Assembly: GCA_929200255.1 (NCBI GenBank)
Contig: CAKMYZ010000009.1
Coordinates: 62,001-126,000, forward strand
Direction of reading: 5' to 3'
From: an uncultured Alphaproteobacteria bacterium
GTDB taxonomy: Bacteria; Pseudomonadota; Alphaproteobacteria; Rhodobacterales; Rhodobacteraceae
DNA length: 64,000 nucleotides
Under the pieces are notes generated by a model. It did not search any database and was not told the DNA's origin. It saw only the letters and a program-made list of their open reading frames with translations. The translations under genes were made by a program, and so were the position numbers. How positions within the stretch are numbered: position 1 is the stretch's first letter; each line of letters starts with the position of its first letter. This document shows, piece after piece, positions 49,498 through 59,027 of this stretch.

Positions 49498-51943
49498 TTT
49501 CCCAACCACTGCGCGTGTTGTGATTATTGGTGGCGGTGTTGTGGGGGTGTCGACCCTCTACCATCTGGCCAAGAAGGGTTGGACCGATTGCGTCCTGCTA
49601 GAAAAAAACGAACTGACCGCCGGGTCAACATGGCACGCGGCCGGCAACTGCCCGTCGTTCAGCACATCATGGGCTGTGATGAACATGCAGCGCTATTCGC
49701 TGGGTCTTTATAAGGGGCTGGCCGAAGAGGTTGATTACCCGATGAACTATCACGTCACCGGGTCGATCCGTTTGGCACATTCCAAAGAGCGGATGCAGGA
49801 ATTTGCCCGCGCGATGGGGATGGCGAATTATCAGGGGCTGAACCTGAAACTGATGACCCCGGACGAGGCGCAAGAGATGTACCCGTTTCTTGAAACGCAT
49901 GATCTTGAAGGCGCGCTTTATGACCCTGACGACGGCGATATCGACCCTGCGCAGCTGACGCAGGCCTTGGCCAAAGGTGCGCGTCAGATGGGCGCCAAGA
50001 TCGAGCGGTTCTGTAGTGCCGCCGGCGTCACACAGCACGCCAATGGCACGTGGACGGTGCATACCGAAAAAGGTGATATTGATAGCGAAAAGGTCGTCAA
50101 TGCGGGTGGGTACTATGCCCAGCGCATCGGTAAATGGTTCAAGCCTTATGGCGGGCGTACCGTGCCGATGGTCACCATGTCCCACCAGTATTTCCTGACC
50201 GAGGAAATCCCCGCGTTGAAAGCCTGGACAGAGGCCAACAACCGCAAGGTGCCCCTGCTGCGCGATGTGGATAGTTCCTACTATCTGCGGCAAGACAAGA
50301 ACGGCCTCAACCTCGGCCCTTACGAGCGCAACTGCAAGGCACATTGGGTCACGCCTGACGACCCACAACCTGACGATTTCAGCTTTCAGCTTTATCCCGA
50401 CGATCTTGAGCGGTTGGAGTGGTATATCGAGGATGCGATGGCCCGCGTGCCAATCCTTGGAACCGCTGGCGTTGGTCGTGTTATCAACGGCCCGATCCCC
50501 TACGCCCCTGACGGCCTGCCATTGATCGGGCCCATGCCCGGCGTCAAGAACGCCTTTGAGGCCTGTGTCTTTACCTTTGGCATCACCCAGGGCGGCGGCG
50601 CGGGCAAGGTTGCGGCCGAATGGATCGTTGATGGCCAGACCGAATGGGATATGTGGGCCGTCGATCCGCGCCGCTATACCGATTACACTGATCAGGATTA
50701 CTGTCACCAGAAGGCCATGGAAATCTACGGCCACGAATATGGGATGCATTTCCCCCATAAGATGTGGCCTGCGGGCCGCGACAAAAAGTTGTCGCCAGTG
50801 GACGCAAAGGTCCGTGAACTGGGCGGTCAGATGGGCGCTTACAACGGCTGGGAACGCGCCAACTGGTTTGCCAAAGATGGTGACGACACCTCGATTGAGG
50901 CGACCGAGACCTGGGATCGCAATGGCCCTTGGCAGCCGCGCGTGAAAGAAGAATGCGAGGTGGTGCGCGACGGTGTGGGTGTCTTGGATCTGCCCGGCTT
51001 TTCCCGGTTTAACCTGTCCGGGAACGGCGCTGCGGAATTCCTGCGCGGGCGGATTGCGGGCGCATTGCCCAAGGTGGGCCGCATGAACCTTGCTTACTTT
51101 GCCGACGACAGGGGCCGTATCCTGACCGAGATGTCAGTGATGCGCCATGGCGATGATCAGTTCACGCTGATCACTGCTGCCGCTGCCCAATGGCATGATT
51201 TTAAAGTGCTCAGCGATGCGTTGCCCGCAGGCCTGACGTTGACGGATCACACGACGGAATACGCGACGCTGATCGTCACCGGGCCAAAGGCACGTGATCT
51301 TTTTGAGGGCCTTGGGACCGATGCCGATCTGTCAGCCGGATGGTTGAGCCACCAATCCGCAAAGGTGGCTGGCATCGATTGTGCGCTGGCGCGGGTCAGT
51401 TTTGCCGGTGAATTGGGTTGGGAAATTCATGCCACCAACGCCAATATGCCTGCACTTTATGATGCGGTGCTGGGTGCAGGAGCTGTGCCTTTCGGTATGT
51501 TCGCCCTGAATGCGCTGCGGCTGGAAAAAGGCTATCGCGCGTGGAAAGGCGATCTGAGCACGGATTATTCGCTGCTTGAAGGCGGTCTGGACCGGTTCAT
51601 CAAATTTGACAAGCTACAGGATTTCCCCGGCAAAGCTGCACTATTGTCTGAAAAGCAGGCGGGCGTGGCCAAGCGCTTTGTCACGCTAACGCTGGATGAC
51701 CCCGGCCCTGCGGATGCGCCTTACATGTCCACAATCTGGGTAGGTGATGACGTCGCGGGCGAAACCACGTCGGGTGGCTGGGGTTACCGGGTAGATAAAT
51801 CCATCGCCCTTGGCATGATCCGCGCAGATGCCGCTGTGCCGGGCACCAAGGTCGCGGTTGATATCTATGGGGAACGCTACAGTGCGACCGTCCAGGAAGA
51901 TCAGCCGCTGTGGGATCCACAAAACGAACGGATCCGCGCCTAA
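49490..51943 (+). CDS. FAD-dependent dimethylglycine/sarcosine dehydrogenase-like protein with GcvT domain, copy 1
   Basis: An 817-residue two-part enzyme. Residues 1 to about 430: a DAO-type oxidoreductase with the dinucleotide motif VVIIGGGVVGVSTLYHLAK and TWHAAG, whose His49 is the expected covalent FAD site. Residues about 460-817: a GcvT-like tetrahydrofolate domain (GVGVLDLPGFSRF, SFAGELGWEIH, ALRLEKGYRAW) that would capture the removed methyl as methylene-THF. The exact N-methylated substrate is undecided; context favours dimethylglycine or sarcosine. It overlaps the GFA gene by 8 bases and the flavoprotein gene by one (TAATG). Confidence 0.9.
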   Translation: MADFPTTARVVIIGGGVVGVSTLYHLAKKGWTDCVLLEKNELTAGSTWHAAGNCPSFSTSWAVMNMQRYSLGLYKGLAEEVDYPMNYHVTGSIRLAHSKERMQEFARAMGMANYQGLNLKLMTPDEAQEMYPFLETHDLEGALYDPDDGDIDPAQLTQALAKGARQMGAKIERFCSAAGVTQHANGTWTVHTEKGDIDSEKVVNAGGYYAQRIGKWFKPYGGRTVPMVTMSHQYFLTEEIPALKAWTEANNRKVPLLRDVDSSYYLRQDKNGLNLGPYERNCKAHWVTPDDPQPDDFSFQLYPDDLERLEWYIEDAMARVPILGTAGVGRVINGPIPYAPDGLPLIGPMPGVKNAFEACVFTFGITQGGGAGKVAAEWIVDGQTEWDMWAVDPRRYTDYTDQDYCHQKAMEIYGHEYGMHFPHKMWPAGRDKKLSPVDAKVRELGGQMGAYNGWERANWFAKDGDDTSIEATETWDRNGPWQPRVKEECEVVRDGVGVLDLPGFSRFNLSGNGAAEFLRGRIAGALPKVGRMNLAYFADDRGRILTEMSVMRHGDDQFTLITAAAAQWHDFKVLSDALPAGLTLTDHTTEYATLIVTGPKARDLFEGLGTDADLSAGWLSHQSAKVAGIDCALARVSFAGELGWEIHATNANMPALYDAVLGAGAVPFGMFALNALRLEKGYRAWKGDLSTDYSLLEGGLDRFIKFDKLQDFPGKAALLSEKQAGVAKRFVTLTLDDPGPADAPYMSTIWVGDDVAGETTSGGWGYRVDKSIALGMIRADAAVPGTKVAVDIYGERYSATVQEDQPLWDPQNERIRA

Positions 51944-52398
51944 TGCTGACCGCCCCGATGAAAGACCTGATCGCTGCGTTTCCCTTGGGGTTTGTGGCGT
52001 CCGTGACGCCTGAGGGTGCGCCCGCTGTGTCGCCCAAGGGTACGTTTGTGATATTGGACGATGGCACGCTGGCCTATGGTGACATCCGCTCGCCGGGCAC
52101 GCGCGCCAATCTTGCAGCCAACCCGGCGGTCGAGGTGAATTTTGTCGACCCGTTCAAGCGCAAAGCCGTGCGCGTGGCGGGTACCGCGACCGCCCATATG
52201 AAAGGCTGCGACAGGTTTGCGCTGTTGCACCCGCGCTGGCCCGCGGTCTTTGGCCCCCTGTCGGCACGCATCGGAGCGATTGTTGAAATCAAAATCAGTG
52301 CGGCAAGTGAAATCTGGACGCCCCCATACGATGACGGCACGACAGAGGAAGATATGATTGCGACCTATGTCGCAAAGTTTGGGGCGCTCTATTCATGA
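51943..52398 (+). CDS. Pyridoxamine 5'-phosphate oxidase-like FMN-binding protein
   Basis: A 151-residue split-beta-barrel flavoprotein: SVTPEGAPAVSPKGTFVIL, YGDIRSPGTRANLAANPAVEVNF and RVAGTATAH match the PPOX family. The substrate is unknown. Its ATG shares a base with the upstream dehydrogenase stop, and its stop overlaps the methyltransferase start by 4 bases, so it is strictly co-translated with the betaine-type genes. Confidence 0.85.
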   Translation: MLTAPMKDLIAAFPLGFVASVTPEGAPAVSPKGTFVILDDGTLAYGDIRSPGTRANLAANPAVEVNFVDPFKRKAVRVAGTATAHMKGCDRFALLHPRWPAVFGPLSARIGAIVEIKISAASEIWTPPYDDGTTEEDMIATYVAKFGALYS

Positions 52399-53273
52399 CC
52401 GATATTGTTCTTCTTGATGGTGGTATGGGTCAGGAATTGATCCACCGTGCAGGCGACAACCCCACGCCGTTGTGGTCCACCCAGGTCATGATTGACCATC
52501 CGGGCATGGTAGCAGCGGTACACGCCGATTACGCTGCAGCCGGTGCTACGGTGCATACCACCAACACCTATGCCATCCTGCGAGACCGCCTGAAGGGCAC
52601 CCCGTTAGAACCAGAATTCGAGGCGCTGCATGCGGCGGCGCTCATCGAGGCAGCAGGTGTCGGCGTGACAGCAGGTTCCCTTGGCCCTTTGGGCGCGTCT
52701 TACCGTCCTGACCTGATGCCCGCGCATGACACCGCCGTTGCAATCTACAGGGAGGTCGCCCATCAACTGGCACCCTATGTGGACCTGCTGATCTGTGAAA
52801 CGGTTGCCTCGGTGGCCCATGCCCGCGCCGTTCTGGACGCTGCGGCCAGCACCGGCAAACCGGTTTGGCTGGCGCTCACAGTCCAGGATGACGATGGCAC
52901 GCGCCTGCGCTCGGGTGAGCTTGTGTCAGAGGTGCTGCCCCATGTCGGTCAGGCCGCTGCACTGTTGGCCAATTGCTCCTCTCCCGAGGCAATCTCGACT
53001 GCAATCAAGGAACTGGCTAAAGGTGGCCTGCCTTTTGGCGGCTATGCCAACGGGTTCGTCAAAATATCTGATGGGTTTCTGACCGACAAACCCACCGTTG
53101 ACGCCCTGACCGCCCGCGAAGATCTAAACCCTGCCGCCTATGCGGGGTTTGCCATGGATTGGATTGCGCAGGGCGCCACGATTGTCGGCGGTTGCTGTGA
53201 GGTCGGACCGGCCCATATCGCTGAGTTGGCCCAACGCATCAGGGCAGCGAACCACACGATAGTTGAACCATGA
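52395..53273 (+). CDS. Homocysteine S-methyltransferase family (betaine-homocysteine methyltransferase-like)
   Basis: A 292-residue zinc enzyme that moves a methyl group to homocysteine. Zinc ligands: the cysteine of LLANCSSPEA (about 195) and the double cysteine of IVGGCCEVGP (about 273-274). LLDGGMGQEL and HTTNTYAIL are typical N-terminal blocks. Flanking dimethylglycine-type dehydrogenases suggest glycine betaine as the methyl donor (inference); S-methylmethionine is the alternative. Confidence 0.9.
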   Translation: MTDIVLLDGGMGQELIHRAGDNPTPLWSTQVMIDHPGMVAAVHADYAAAGATVHTTNTYAILRDRLKGTPLEPEFEALHAAALIEAAGVGVTAGSLGPLGASYRPDLMPAHDTAVAIYREVAHQLAPYVDLLICETVASVAHARAVLDAAASTGKPVWLALTVQDDDGTRLRSGELVSEVLPHVGQAAALLANCSSPEAISTAIKELAKGGLPFGGYANGFVKISDGFLTDKPTVDALTAREDLNPAAYAGFAMDWIAQGATIVGGCCEVGPAHIAELAQRIRAANHTIVEP

Positions 53274-53550
53274 GCGATCTGCAGGGCTGTGACACTTCTA
53301 TTGCTGAGGGCTTTATCCTGACAGCGACTGCTGCTGTGGTAGCGGTCATTCGACTTGTAAGTCACATGATGAAAGCGACGCCAAGCAAGCCCTCTCGGGG
53401 GCTACGTTTGAAGGCTGCGGTGCGAATTCGTGACACCGGGCTGACCACCCAAAACAGCGATACGGCGCCAAAAGTTGCACCTATCAAGCAAACCAAATTA
53501 TTGCCAAATGTCACAATCCCAGTGGCAGCTTTCTAAAGGATTTCTTCGCA
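53274..53550. other. Intergenic gap before the second dehydrogenase gene
   Basis: 277 bases without a convincing gene. An ATG at 53270 overlapping the methyltransferase stop opens an 88-residue frame, but its product is low-complexity and basic in the second half with no family likeness; it may still be a small gene. The region also probably contains a separate promoter for the next gene, whose ATG is preceded by AAGGA. Confidence 0.4.
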
Positions 53551-55995
53551 ATGGCTTCTCTTCCAAACCATGCTCGCGTTGTCATTATTGGCGGCGGTGT
53601 GATCGGCTGTTCGGTGGCCTATCATCTGGCCAAACTGGGCTGGAAAGACGTCGTACTGCTGGAACGCAAGCAGTTGACATCAGGCACCACCTGGCACGCC
53701 GCTGGCCTGATCGCGCAGCTGCGTGCGACGGCGAATATGACCAAGCTGGCGAAATACTCGCAGGAACTTTACGGCAATCTTGAGGCTGAAACCGGCGTCG
53801 CAACCGGCTTCAAGCGCTGCGGCTCGATGACTGTGGCCCTGACCGATGAACGCAAGGAAGAGATTTTCCGACAGGCCGGTATGGCCCGCGCCTTTGGTGT
53901 TGAGGTGGAAGAGATCTCACCCGATGAGGTCAAAAATCGCTATGAGCACCTCAATATCGAAGGGGTAAAGGCAGGCGTCTATCTGCCACTTGATGGTCAG
54001 GGCGATCCGGCCAATATCGCATTGGCCCTGGCCAAAGGTGCCCGCATGAACGGCGCGGTGATTGCAGAACGCACCAAGGTCACGGCCATCAACCGAAACG
54101 GGCGCCGGGTGCAATCTGTAGGCTGGGAAGCCGGTGGCGACCAAGGCACCATGACCTGCGATATGATCGTGAACTGTGCGGGCATGTGGGGCCATGAGGT
54201 TGGCCGCATGACAGGGGTCAATGTGCCGCTGCACGCCTGTGAACACTTTTATATCGTGACCGAGGCCATCGCAGGCCTGACCCAGATGCCGGTGCTGCGC
54301 GTGCCCGACGAATGCGCCTATTACAAGGAAGACGCAGGCAAGATGCTGCTGGGGGCGTTTGAACCCCATGCAAAGCCATGGGCGATGAAGGGCATCCCCG
54401 ACGATTTCGAGTTCGACCAGCTGCCCGAGGATTTCGACCACTTTGAGCCAATCCTGGAAGCCGCGGTTGAGCGGATGCCGATGCTGGCCGAAGCCGGTAT
54501 TCACACCTTCTTTAACGGACCAGAGAGCTTTACGCCTGACGACGCATATCACCTTGGACTGGCCCCAGAGATGGATAATGTCTGGGTGGCTGCTGGTTTC
54601 AACTCGATCGGCATTCAATCCGCCGGTGGCGCGGGCATGGCCCTGTCGCAATGGATGGATACGGGCGAAAAACCGTTCGACTTGGGTGATGTCGATATCA
54701 GCCGGATGCAGCCATTTCAGGGCAACAAGACCTATCTGTTTGAACGCTCCAAGGAAACGCTGGGCCTGCTTTATGCCGATCATTTCCCCTTCCGCCAGAA
54801 GGCCACCGCGCGCGGTATCCGGCGGACGCCCTTCCACCAGCATTTGCTGGATCAGGGGGCTGTCATGGGTGAAATCGCGGGGTGGGAGCGCGCCAACTGG
54901 TTTGCCAATGATGGGCAGACGTCGGAATACGCATATTCGTGGAAGCGCCAGAATTTCTTTGGCAATATCGCCGCCGAAGTGAATGCGATCCGCACCAATG
55001 TTGGCATGTATGACATGTCGTCCTTCGGCAAAATCCGGGTCGAAGGCCCGGACGCGATGGCCTTTCTAAACTATATAGGTGGCGGCGATTATGACGTGCC
55101 GGTGGGCAAGATCGTCTATACCCAGTTTCTGAACAACCGCGCCGGGATTGAGGCGGATGTGACTGTCACCCGCATTTCAGAGCTGCGCTATCTGGTGGTG
55201 ACCCCTGCCGCAACGCGGCTTGCCGATCAGGTCTGGATGCAGCGCCATGCGGGCGACTACAATGTCGTCATCACGGATGTGACAGCGGGCGAAGCTGTCC
55301 TGGCCGTCATGGGCCCGAACAGCCGCAAACTGCTTGAGGCGGTATCACCGGCTGATTTCGGCAATGAGGTGAATCCATTTGGCACCGCCCAAGAGATCGA
55401 GATCGGCATGGGCCTCGCGCGTGTGCACCGCGTCACCTATGTGGGTGAGCTGGGTTGGGAGGTCTACATCTCTGCCGATATGGCCGGTCATGTGTTCGAA
55501 ACCCTGCATGCAGCTGGCCAGGACCTGGGCCTAAAGCTTTGCGGAATGCATATGATGGATGCGGCCCGCATGGAAAAAGGGTTCCGCCACTTTGGGCATG
55601 ATATTACGTCCGAGGATCACGTGCTGGAGGCCGGTTTGGGCTTTGCCGTCAAGACAGGCAAGCCCGCCTTCATGGGCCGGGACGCGGTGCTGCGCAAACG
55701 CGACGCGGGGCTGAAACAGCGGCTGGTGCAATTCAAACTGACCGACCCTGAGCCGCTGTTGTATCACAATGAGCCCATCCTGCGTGATGGGCTGACCGTT
55801 GGCTATCTGTCATCGGGCGGCTATGGCCACCACCTTGGAGCAGCCATCGGCATGGGCTATGTGCCCTGCGAAGGTGAGAGCGTGGCCGAGATGCTGGCCA
55901 GTGATTATGAAATCGACGTCATGGGCGCGCGGGTGAAGGCCGAAGCGCAGACCAAGCCATTTTATGATCCGACAGGTGCGCGTGTGAAGGTCTGA
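53551..55995 (+). CDS. FAD-dependent dimethylglycine/sarcosine dehydrogenase-like protein with GcvT domain, copy 2
   Basis: An 814-residue paralogue of the copy at 49490 with the same order: FAD motif VVIIGGGVIGCSVAYHLAK, TWHAAG with His49 as expected covalent FAD site, and a GcvT-like folate domain from about 430 (GMYDMSSFGKIRVEG, YVGELGWEVYISAD, MMDAARMEKGFRHFG). Here the sequence after the histidine (LIAQLRATANMTKLAKYS) is closer to classical dimethylglycine dehydrogenases than in copy 1, so the two probably handle different N-methyl substrates in sequence. Confidence 0.92.
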   Translation: MASLPNHARVVIIGGGVIGCSVAYHLAKLGWKDVVLLERKQLTSGTTWHAAGLIAQLRATANMTKLAKYSQELYGNLEAETGVATGFKRCGSMTVALTDERKEEIFRQAGMARAFGVEVEEISPDEVKNRYEHLNIEGVKAGVYLPLDGQGDPANIALALAKGARMNGAVIAERTKVTAINRNGRRVQSVGWEAGGDQGTMTCDMIVNCAGMWGHEVGRMTGVNVPLHACEHFYIVTEAIAGLTQMPVLRVPDECAYYKEDAGKMLLGAFEPHAKPWAMKGIPDDFEFDQLPEDFDHFEPILEAAVERMPMLAEAGIHTFFNGPESFTPDDAYHLGLAPEMDNVWVAAGFNSIGIQSAGGAGMALSQWMDTGEKPFDLGDVDISRMQPFQGNKTYLFERSKETLGLLYADHFPFRQKATARGIRRTPFHQHLLDQGAVMGEIAGWERANWFANDGQTSEYAYSWKRQNFFGNIAAEVNAIRTNVGMYDMSSFGKIRVEGPDAMAFLNYIGGGDYDVPVGKIVYTQFLNNRAGIEADVTVTRISELRYLVVTPAATRLADQVWMQRHAGDYNVVITDVTAGEAVLAVMGPNSRKLLEAVSPADFGNEVNPFGTAQEIEIGMGLARVHRVTYVGELGWEVYISADMAGHVFETLHAAGQDLGLKLCGMHMMDAARMEKGFRHFGHDITSEDHVLEAGLGFAVKTGKPAFMGRDAVLRKRDAGLKQRLVQFKLTDPEPLLYHNEPILRDGLTVGYLSSGGYGHHLGAAIGMGYVPCEGESVAEMLASDYEIDVMGARVKAEAQTKPFYDPTGARVKV

Positions 55996-56097
55996 TTTTG
56001 CGGTGCATTGGGTAGGACGGCATCGACAAAGAAGCATGTTCCGGGTCGGTCTTGCGCCTTTGGTATGCGATGCCATGCGCAAAACAAGGAGACCCTC

Positions 56098-56553
56098 ATG
56101 CCGAAATTTCTTGGAATGCCCCACTTCCACGCCGATCAATTCCGCGCTGGTGGACCTGATGCCTATGGCAACCCCCCGGAACGTGAGATCAGCGATGGGA
56201 CAGCCCCCTGCCGCTGTTGCCTGAAGCTGATCCCTGAAGGTGTACCGATGCTTGCTTTGGCCTATCGCCCCTTTGCAGCACTTCATGCCTATGCGGAAAC
56301 CGGCCCAATATTCATCTGCGCTCAGAGCTGTGCTCCAAGTGGGGCCGCCCTGCCCGAAGTGATCGTTTCATCTGAATATCTGCTCAAGGCATATGCCGCA
56401 GACGAGCGCATCATCTATGGCACCGGCCAAATCACCCCGCGCTGCGCAGTAGAAGACTATGCCGAAGCACTGCTTACCCGCACCGACGTTGCATTTGTTG
56501 ATGTGCGGTCAGCCAAGAACAATTGCTGGCAGGCAAGGATCACACGAGACTGA
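56098..56553 (+). CDS. DUF1203 family protein
   Basis: A 151-residue soluble protein with the DUF1203 layout: an N-terminal proline-rich part, a conserved Cys-bearing PCRCCLKLIPEG, ALAYRPFA, a GPIFIC segment and a C-terminal VAFVDVRSAKNNCWQARI. The function is unknown. AGGAG lies 6 bases before the ATG at 56098, excluding the longer frame. It follows the second dehydrogenase by about 100 bases and may be independent of it. Confidence 0.85.
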   Translation: MPKFLGMPHFHADQFRAGGPDAYGNPPEREISDGTAPCRCCLKLIPEGVPMLALAYRPFAALHAYAETGPIFICAQSCAPSGAALPEVIVSSEYLLKAYAADERIIYGTGQITPRCAVEDYAEALLTRTDVAFVDVRSAKNNCWQARITRD

Positions 56554-56564
56554 GCGGCGTATCA

Positions 56565-56583
56565 GGTGGGCTGAACGCCCACC
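56565..56583. terminator. Hairpin between convergent genes
   Basis: GGTGGGC-TGAAC-GCCCACC is a perfect 7-bp G+C-rich hairpin 12 bases past the DUF1203 stop and 14 bases beyond the end of the convergent ctpA gene. No U-run follows, so it is a probable but not classical bidirectional terminator. Confidence 0.4.
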
Positions 56584-56596
56584 CGATATGATCGTG

Positions 56597-57943
56597 TTAC
56601 TCATCCACCATTGCTGTTGGCCCCAGCGCGTTCAGCCCTTTGAGAATATCAATCGCATAAGCCAGTTGATAGTCATCTTCGCGCAGCGCTGCTGCCGCCT
56701 CGGCCCGTGCGCGGTCTTCCTCTATCTGTTGGATTTCATCCTCGGTCAGGCTATCGTTTTCAAGCGATCCGCGCAGCCCTGCCTCTGAACGCTGGTTCCG
56801 CTCTTCGCTGTCCTCCTCTTCGTCCAGGCGCCGCACAGGCTGTTCCACGATGATATCAGGCGAGATACCGAGCGACTGGATCGACCGGCCGGACGGCGTA
56901 TAATAGCGCGCTGTCGTCAGACGCATGGCGCCGCTGCCCTGCAACGGCACAACCGTCTGGACAGAGCCTTTGCCAAAGGAATTCGTGCCCACAACGATGG
57001 CGCGGCGATGATCCTGCAAGGCACCCGCAACAATTTCCGAGGCCGAGGCCGATCCGCCGTTGATCAGCACGACAATAGGCTTACCCATCGCCAGATCACC
57101 CGGCGTTGCGTTGAAGCGATCCCCGTCAGAGGCTTCGCGTCCGCGGGTCGAGACAATTTCGCCCGCATCAAGGAAGGCATCCGATACGAAAACCGCCTGA
57201 CTGAGCAGGCCGCCGGGGTTGTTACGCAAATCCAGCACGATGCCATCGATGTTGTCGATCCCACCTGCGTCTGCGATCTGCTGCGCCATTCCGTCTTGCA
57301 GGTTGGGGAAGGTCTGTTCATTAAATGTTGTCACACGCAGCACAACCGCATTGCCTTCGGTCCGGGTGCGCACCGCGGTCAGTTTGATCGTGTCACGGAT
57401 GATCGAGACGTCAAACGGCTCTACCTCACCCTCGCGCACGATGGTGATAATGATCTCGGACCCGACAGGCCCGCGCATCAGATCGACGGCTTCATTCAGC
57501 GTCAGGCCCAGCACACTTTCGCCATCAACGGCGGTGATGAAGTCACCTGCCAGAACGCCCGCTGCGTCTGCCGGCGTCCCGTCCATGGGCGAAACAACCT
57601 TGACCCAGCCTTCTTCCTGCGTGACTTCGATCCCGAGCCCACCAAATTCACCAGATGTGCTGACACGCATCTTGGCTGCAGCGTCGGGGGACAGGTAGCT
57701 GGAGTGCGGGTCAAGCGATGTCAGCATGCCATTGATCGCCGCTTCGATCAGCGCGGCATCGTCGACCTCTTCCACATAGCTGCCGCGGATCCGCTCAAAG
57801 ATATCGCCAAAAAGATCAAGCTGCTCATAGACGCTGGTGTTGGAGTTTGCTTCTTGCGCCAGTAGGGGCCCTGCAATTTGGGTTGTCGCCACCAGTCCAA
57901 GTGCGGCACCGCCGAAAGCGGCCAATATCATCTTCTTCATCAT
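56597..57943 (-). CDS. ctpA: C-terminal processing protease (S41 family)
   Basis: A 448-residue exported serine protease with a hydrophobic signal (about 5-30), a PDZ domain (about 95-180, GGLGIEVTQEEGW), and the S41 core with catalytic Ser300 in NGGSASASEI and Lys325 in SFGKGSVQT. The C-terminus (about 375-448) is highly acidic and probably flexible. It trims periplasmic proteins, often murein hydrolases. The adjacent envC-like gene, 10 bases upstream, makes a regulatory link with cell-wall cleavage plausible. Confidence 0.95.
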   Translation of the reverse strand: MMKKMILAAFGGAALGLVATTQIAGPLLAQEANSNTSVYEQLDLFGDIFERIRGSYVEEVDDAALIEAAINGMLTSLDPHSSYLSPDAAAKMRVSTSGEFGGLGIEVTQEEGWVKVVSPMDGTPADAAGVLAGDFITAVDGESVLGLTLNEAVDLMRGPVGSEIIITIVREGEVEPFDVSIIRDTIKLTAVRTRTEGNAVVLRVTTFNEQTFPNLQDGMAQQIADAGGIDNIDGIVLDLRNNPGGLLSQAVFVSDAFLDAGEIVSTRGREASDGDRFNATPGDLAMGKPIVVLINGGSASASEIVAGALQDHRRAIVVGTNSFGKGSVQTVVPLQGSGAMRLTTARYYTPSGRSIQSLGISPDIIVEQPVRRLDEEEDSEERNQRSEAGLRGSLENDSLTEDEIQQIEEDRARAEAAAALREDDYQLAYAIDILKGLNALGPTAMVDE

Positions 57944-57953
57944 CTATCCTATC

Positions 57954-59027
57954 CTACTCCAACGCGAACCACGCACCGGGGTTTACCGGAGTGTGCCCTT
58001 CTCGCACTTCGAGATAAAGGGCCTGCGCGTCCTGACCACTGACGACATCCAAGTTTTCGGTCAAAATCCCGTCATCATAGCCATCCACACCGCCCAAAAG
58101 GCCAATTGGTGCGCCTGTGGGCAAAACCTGGCCCGGCTGGCCAAAGACCTCAGCAAAGCCTGCCATGATAAACAAAACATCGGCCGCCGGTTCAACAATC
58201 ACAACATTGCCGTAGTCCAGCAGCGGCCCCTGGAACAGGATTGTTGCAGACACCGGCGTCGTCACAAGGGCGCGCGGCACCGCCGCAATCCGCACACCGG
58301 GCCGTCCGCTGCCATCATCAGGCAGCACGATACCTTCGACGGGCAGCGCAAGGTTGCCTTGCGCGGTCAGGTCAGCCGTTGCATCGGGGCGCGCCGACGC
58401 CAGCTCAGCAGCAAATGCCCCGAGCGTCTCCGCGCTGGCCACCAGAAGGGCGGTTTGCACCGGATCGTCCTCGAACCTTGCGGGCAGGTCGTTCCGTTCT
58501 GATACGGCCTGGCCCAAGGCGGTGCGCGCGGCTTGCGCGCCCTGCAAACCATCAATGAGCGTTTGTGCCGCTGCGTCCTGTGCGGCCCGCAGGTTGCGCG
58601 CCTCATCCAGAAGCGCCCTCAGGTCGCTGACTTCGGCCTCAATCGCGGGGGCCACATCGGCCACAAGCATCCCTGCCCGCGCAGTGCTAAGCGGACCTTG
58701 GGGATGCGCCTGTTGTACCGGTTGTGGTGTTCTGCTGATTGCTGACAGGACGCCAAGCAGTTGCGCCAGCTCCGCGCGGCGCTTTGACAGACCGTCAGCC
58801 AGTTCCGCCTCGCGCAGCGCAATATCACGCTGTCCGGCGCGCAGGGCCGTCAGCCCTGCCTCGTAGGCTTGCACGGTTTGGGTCAATGCGGCGATCCGGT
58901 CGCTTGCCCCCTCTGCTGCGCTGAGCTGCGCGCCAGCGGCAGCAAGCGCCGCAGCGGCATCCTGGGCTGTTTGCTGTCCAAACGCCGGGCAAGCCAGACA
59001 GAGCAAAAGGGCGGTCGCGCGGATCAT
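57954..59027 (-). CDS. EnvC-like murein hydrolase activator with degenerate LytM domain
   Basis: A 357-residue exported protein: signal peptide (MIRATALLLCLACPAFGQ), a long Ala/Glu/Leu-rich coiled coil (about 22-190), and a C-terminal LytM/M23-like domain (about 225-357) including YGNVVIVEP and LYLEVREGHTPVNPGAWF. The zinc ligands of active M23 peptidases (HxxxD and HxH) are absent, as in EnvC of E. coli, which activates amidases rather than cutting murein. Overlaps gpmI by 4 bases. Confidence 0.88.
   Translation of the reverse strand: MIRATALLLCLACPAFGQQTAQDAAAALAAAGAQLSAAEGASDRIAALTQTVQAYEAGLTALRAGQRDIALREAELADGLSKRRAELAQLLGVLSAISRTPQPVQQAHPQGPLSTARAGMLVADVAPAIEAEVSDLRALLDEARNLRAAQDAAAQTLIDGLQGAQAARTALGQAVSERNDLPARFEDDPVQTALLVASAETLGAFAAELASARPDATADLTAQGNLALPVEGIVLPDDGSGRPGVRIAAVPRALVTTPVSATILFQGPLLDYGNVVIVEPAADVLFIMAGFAEVFGQPGQVLPTGAPIGLLGGVDGYDDGILTENLDVVSGQDAQALYLEVREGHTPVNPGAWFALE

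Noticed and set aside
49667-50758. 363-residue frame antisense to dehydrogenase 1
   Set aside because: Arises from G+C-rich third positions of the real gene; no recognisable domain.
53917-54843. 308-residue frame antisense to dehydrogenase 2
   Set aside because: Same artefact as its counterpart in copy 1; no start signal or domain.
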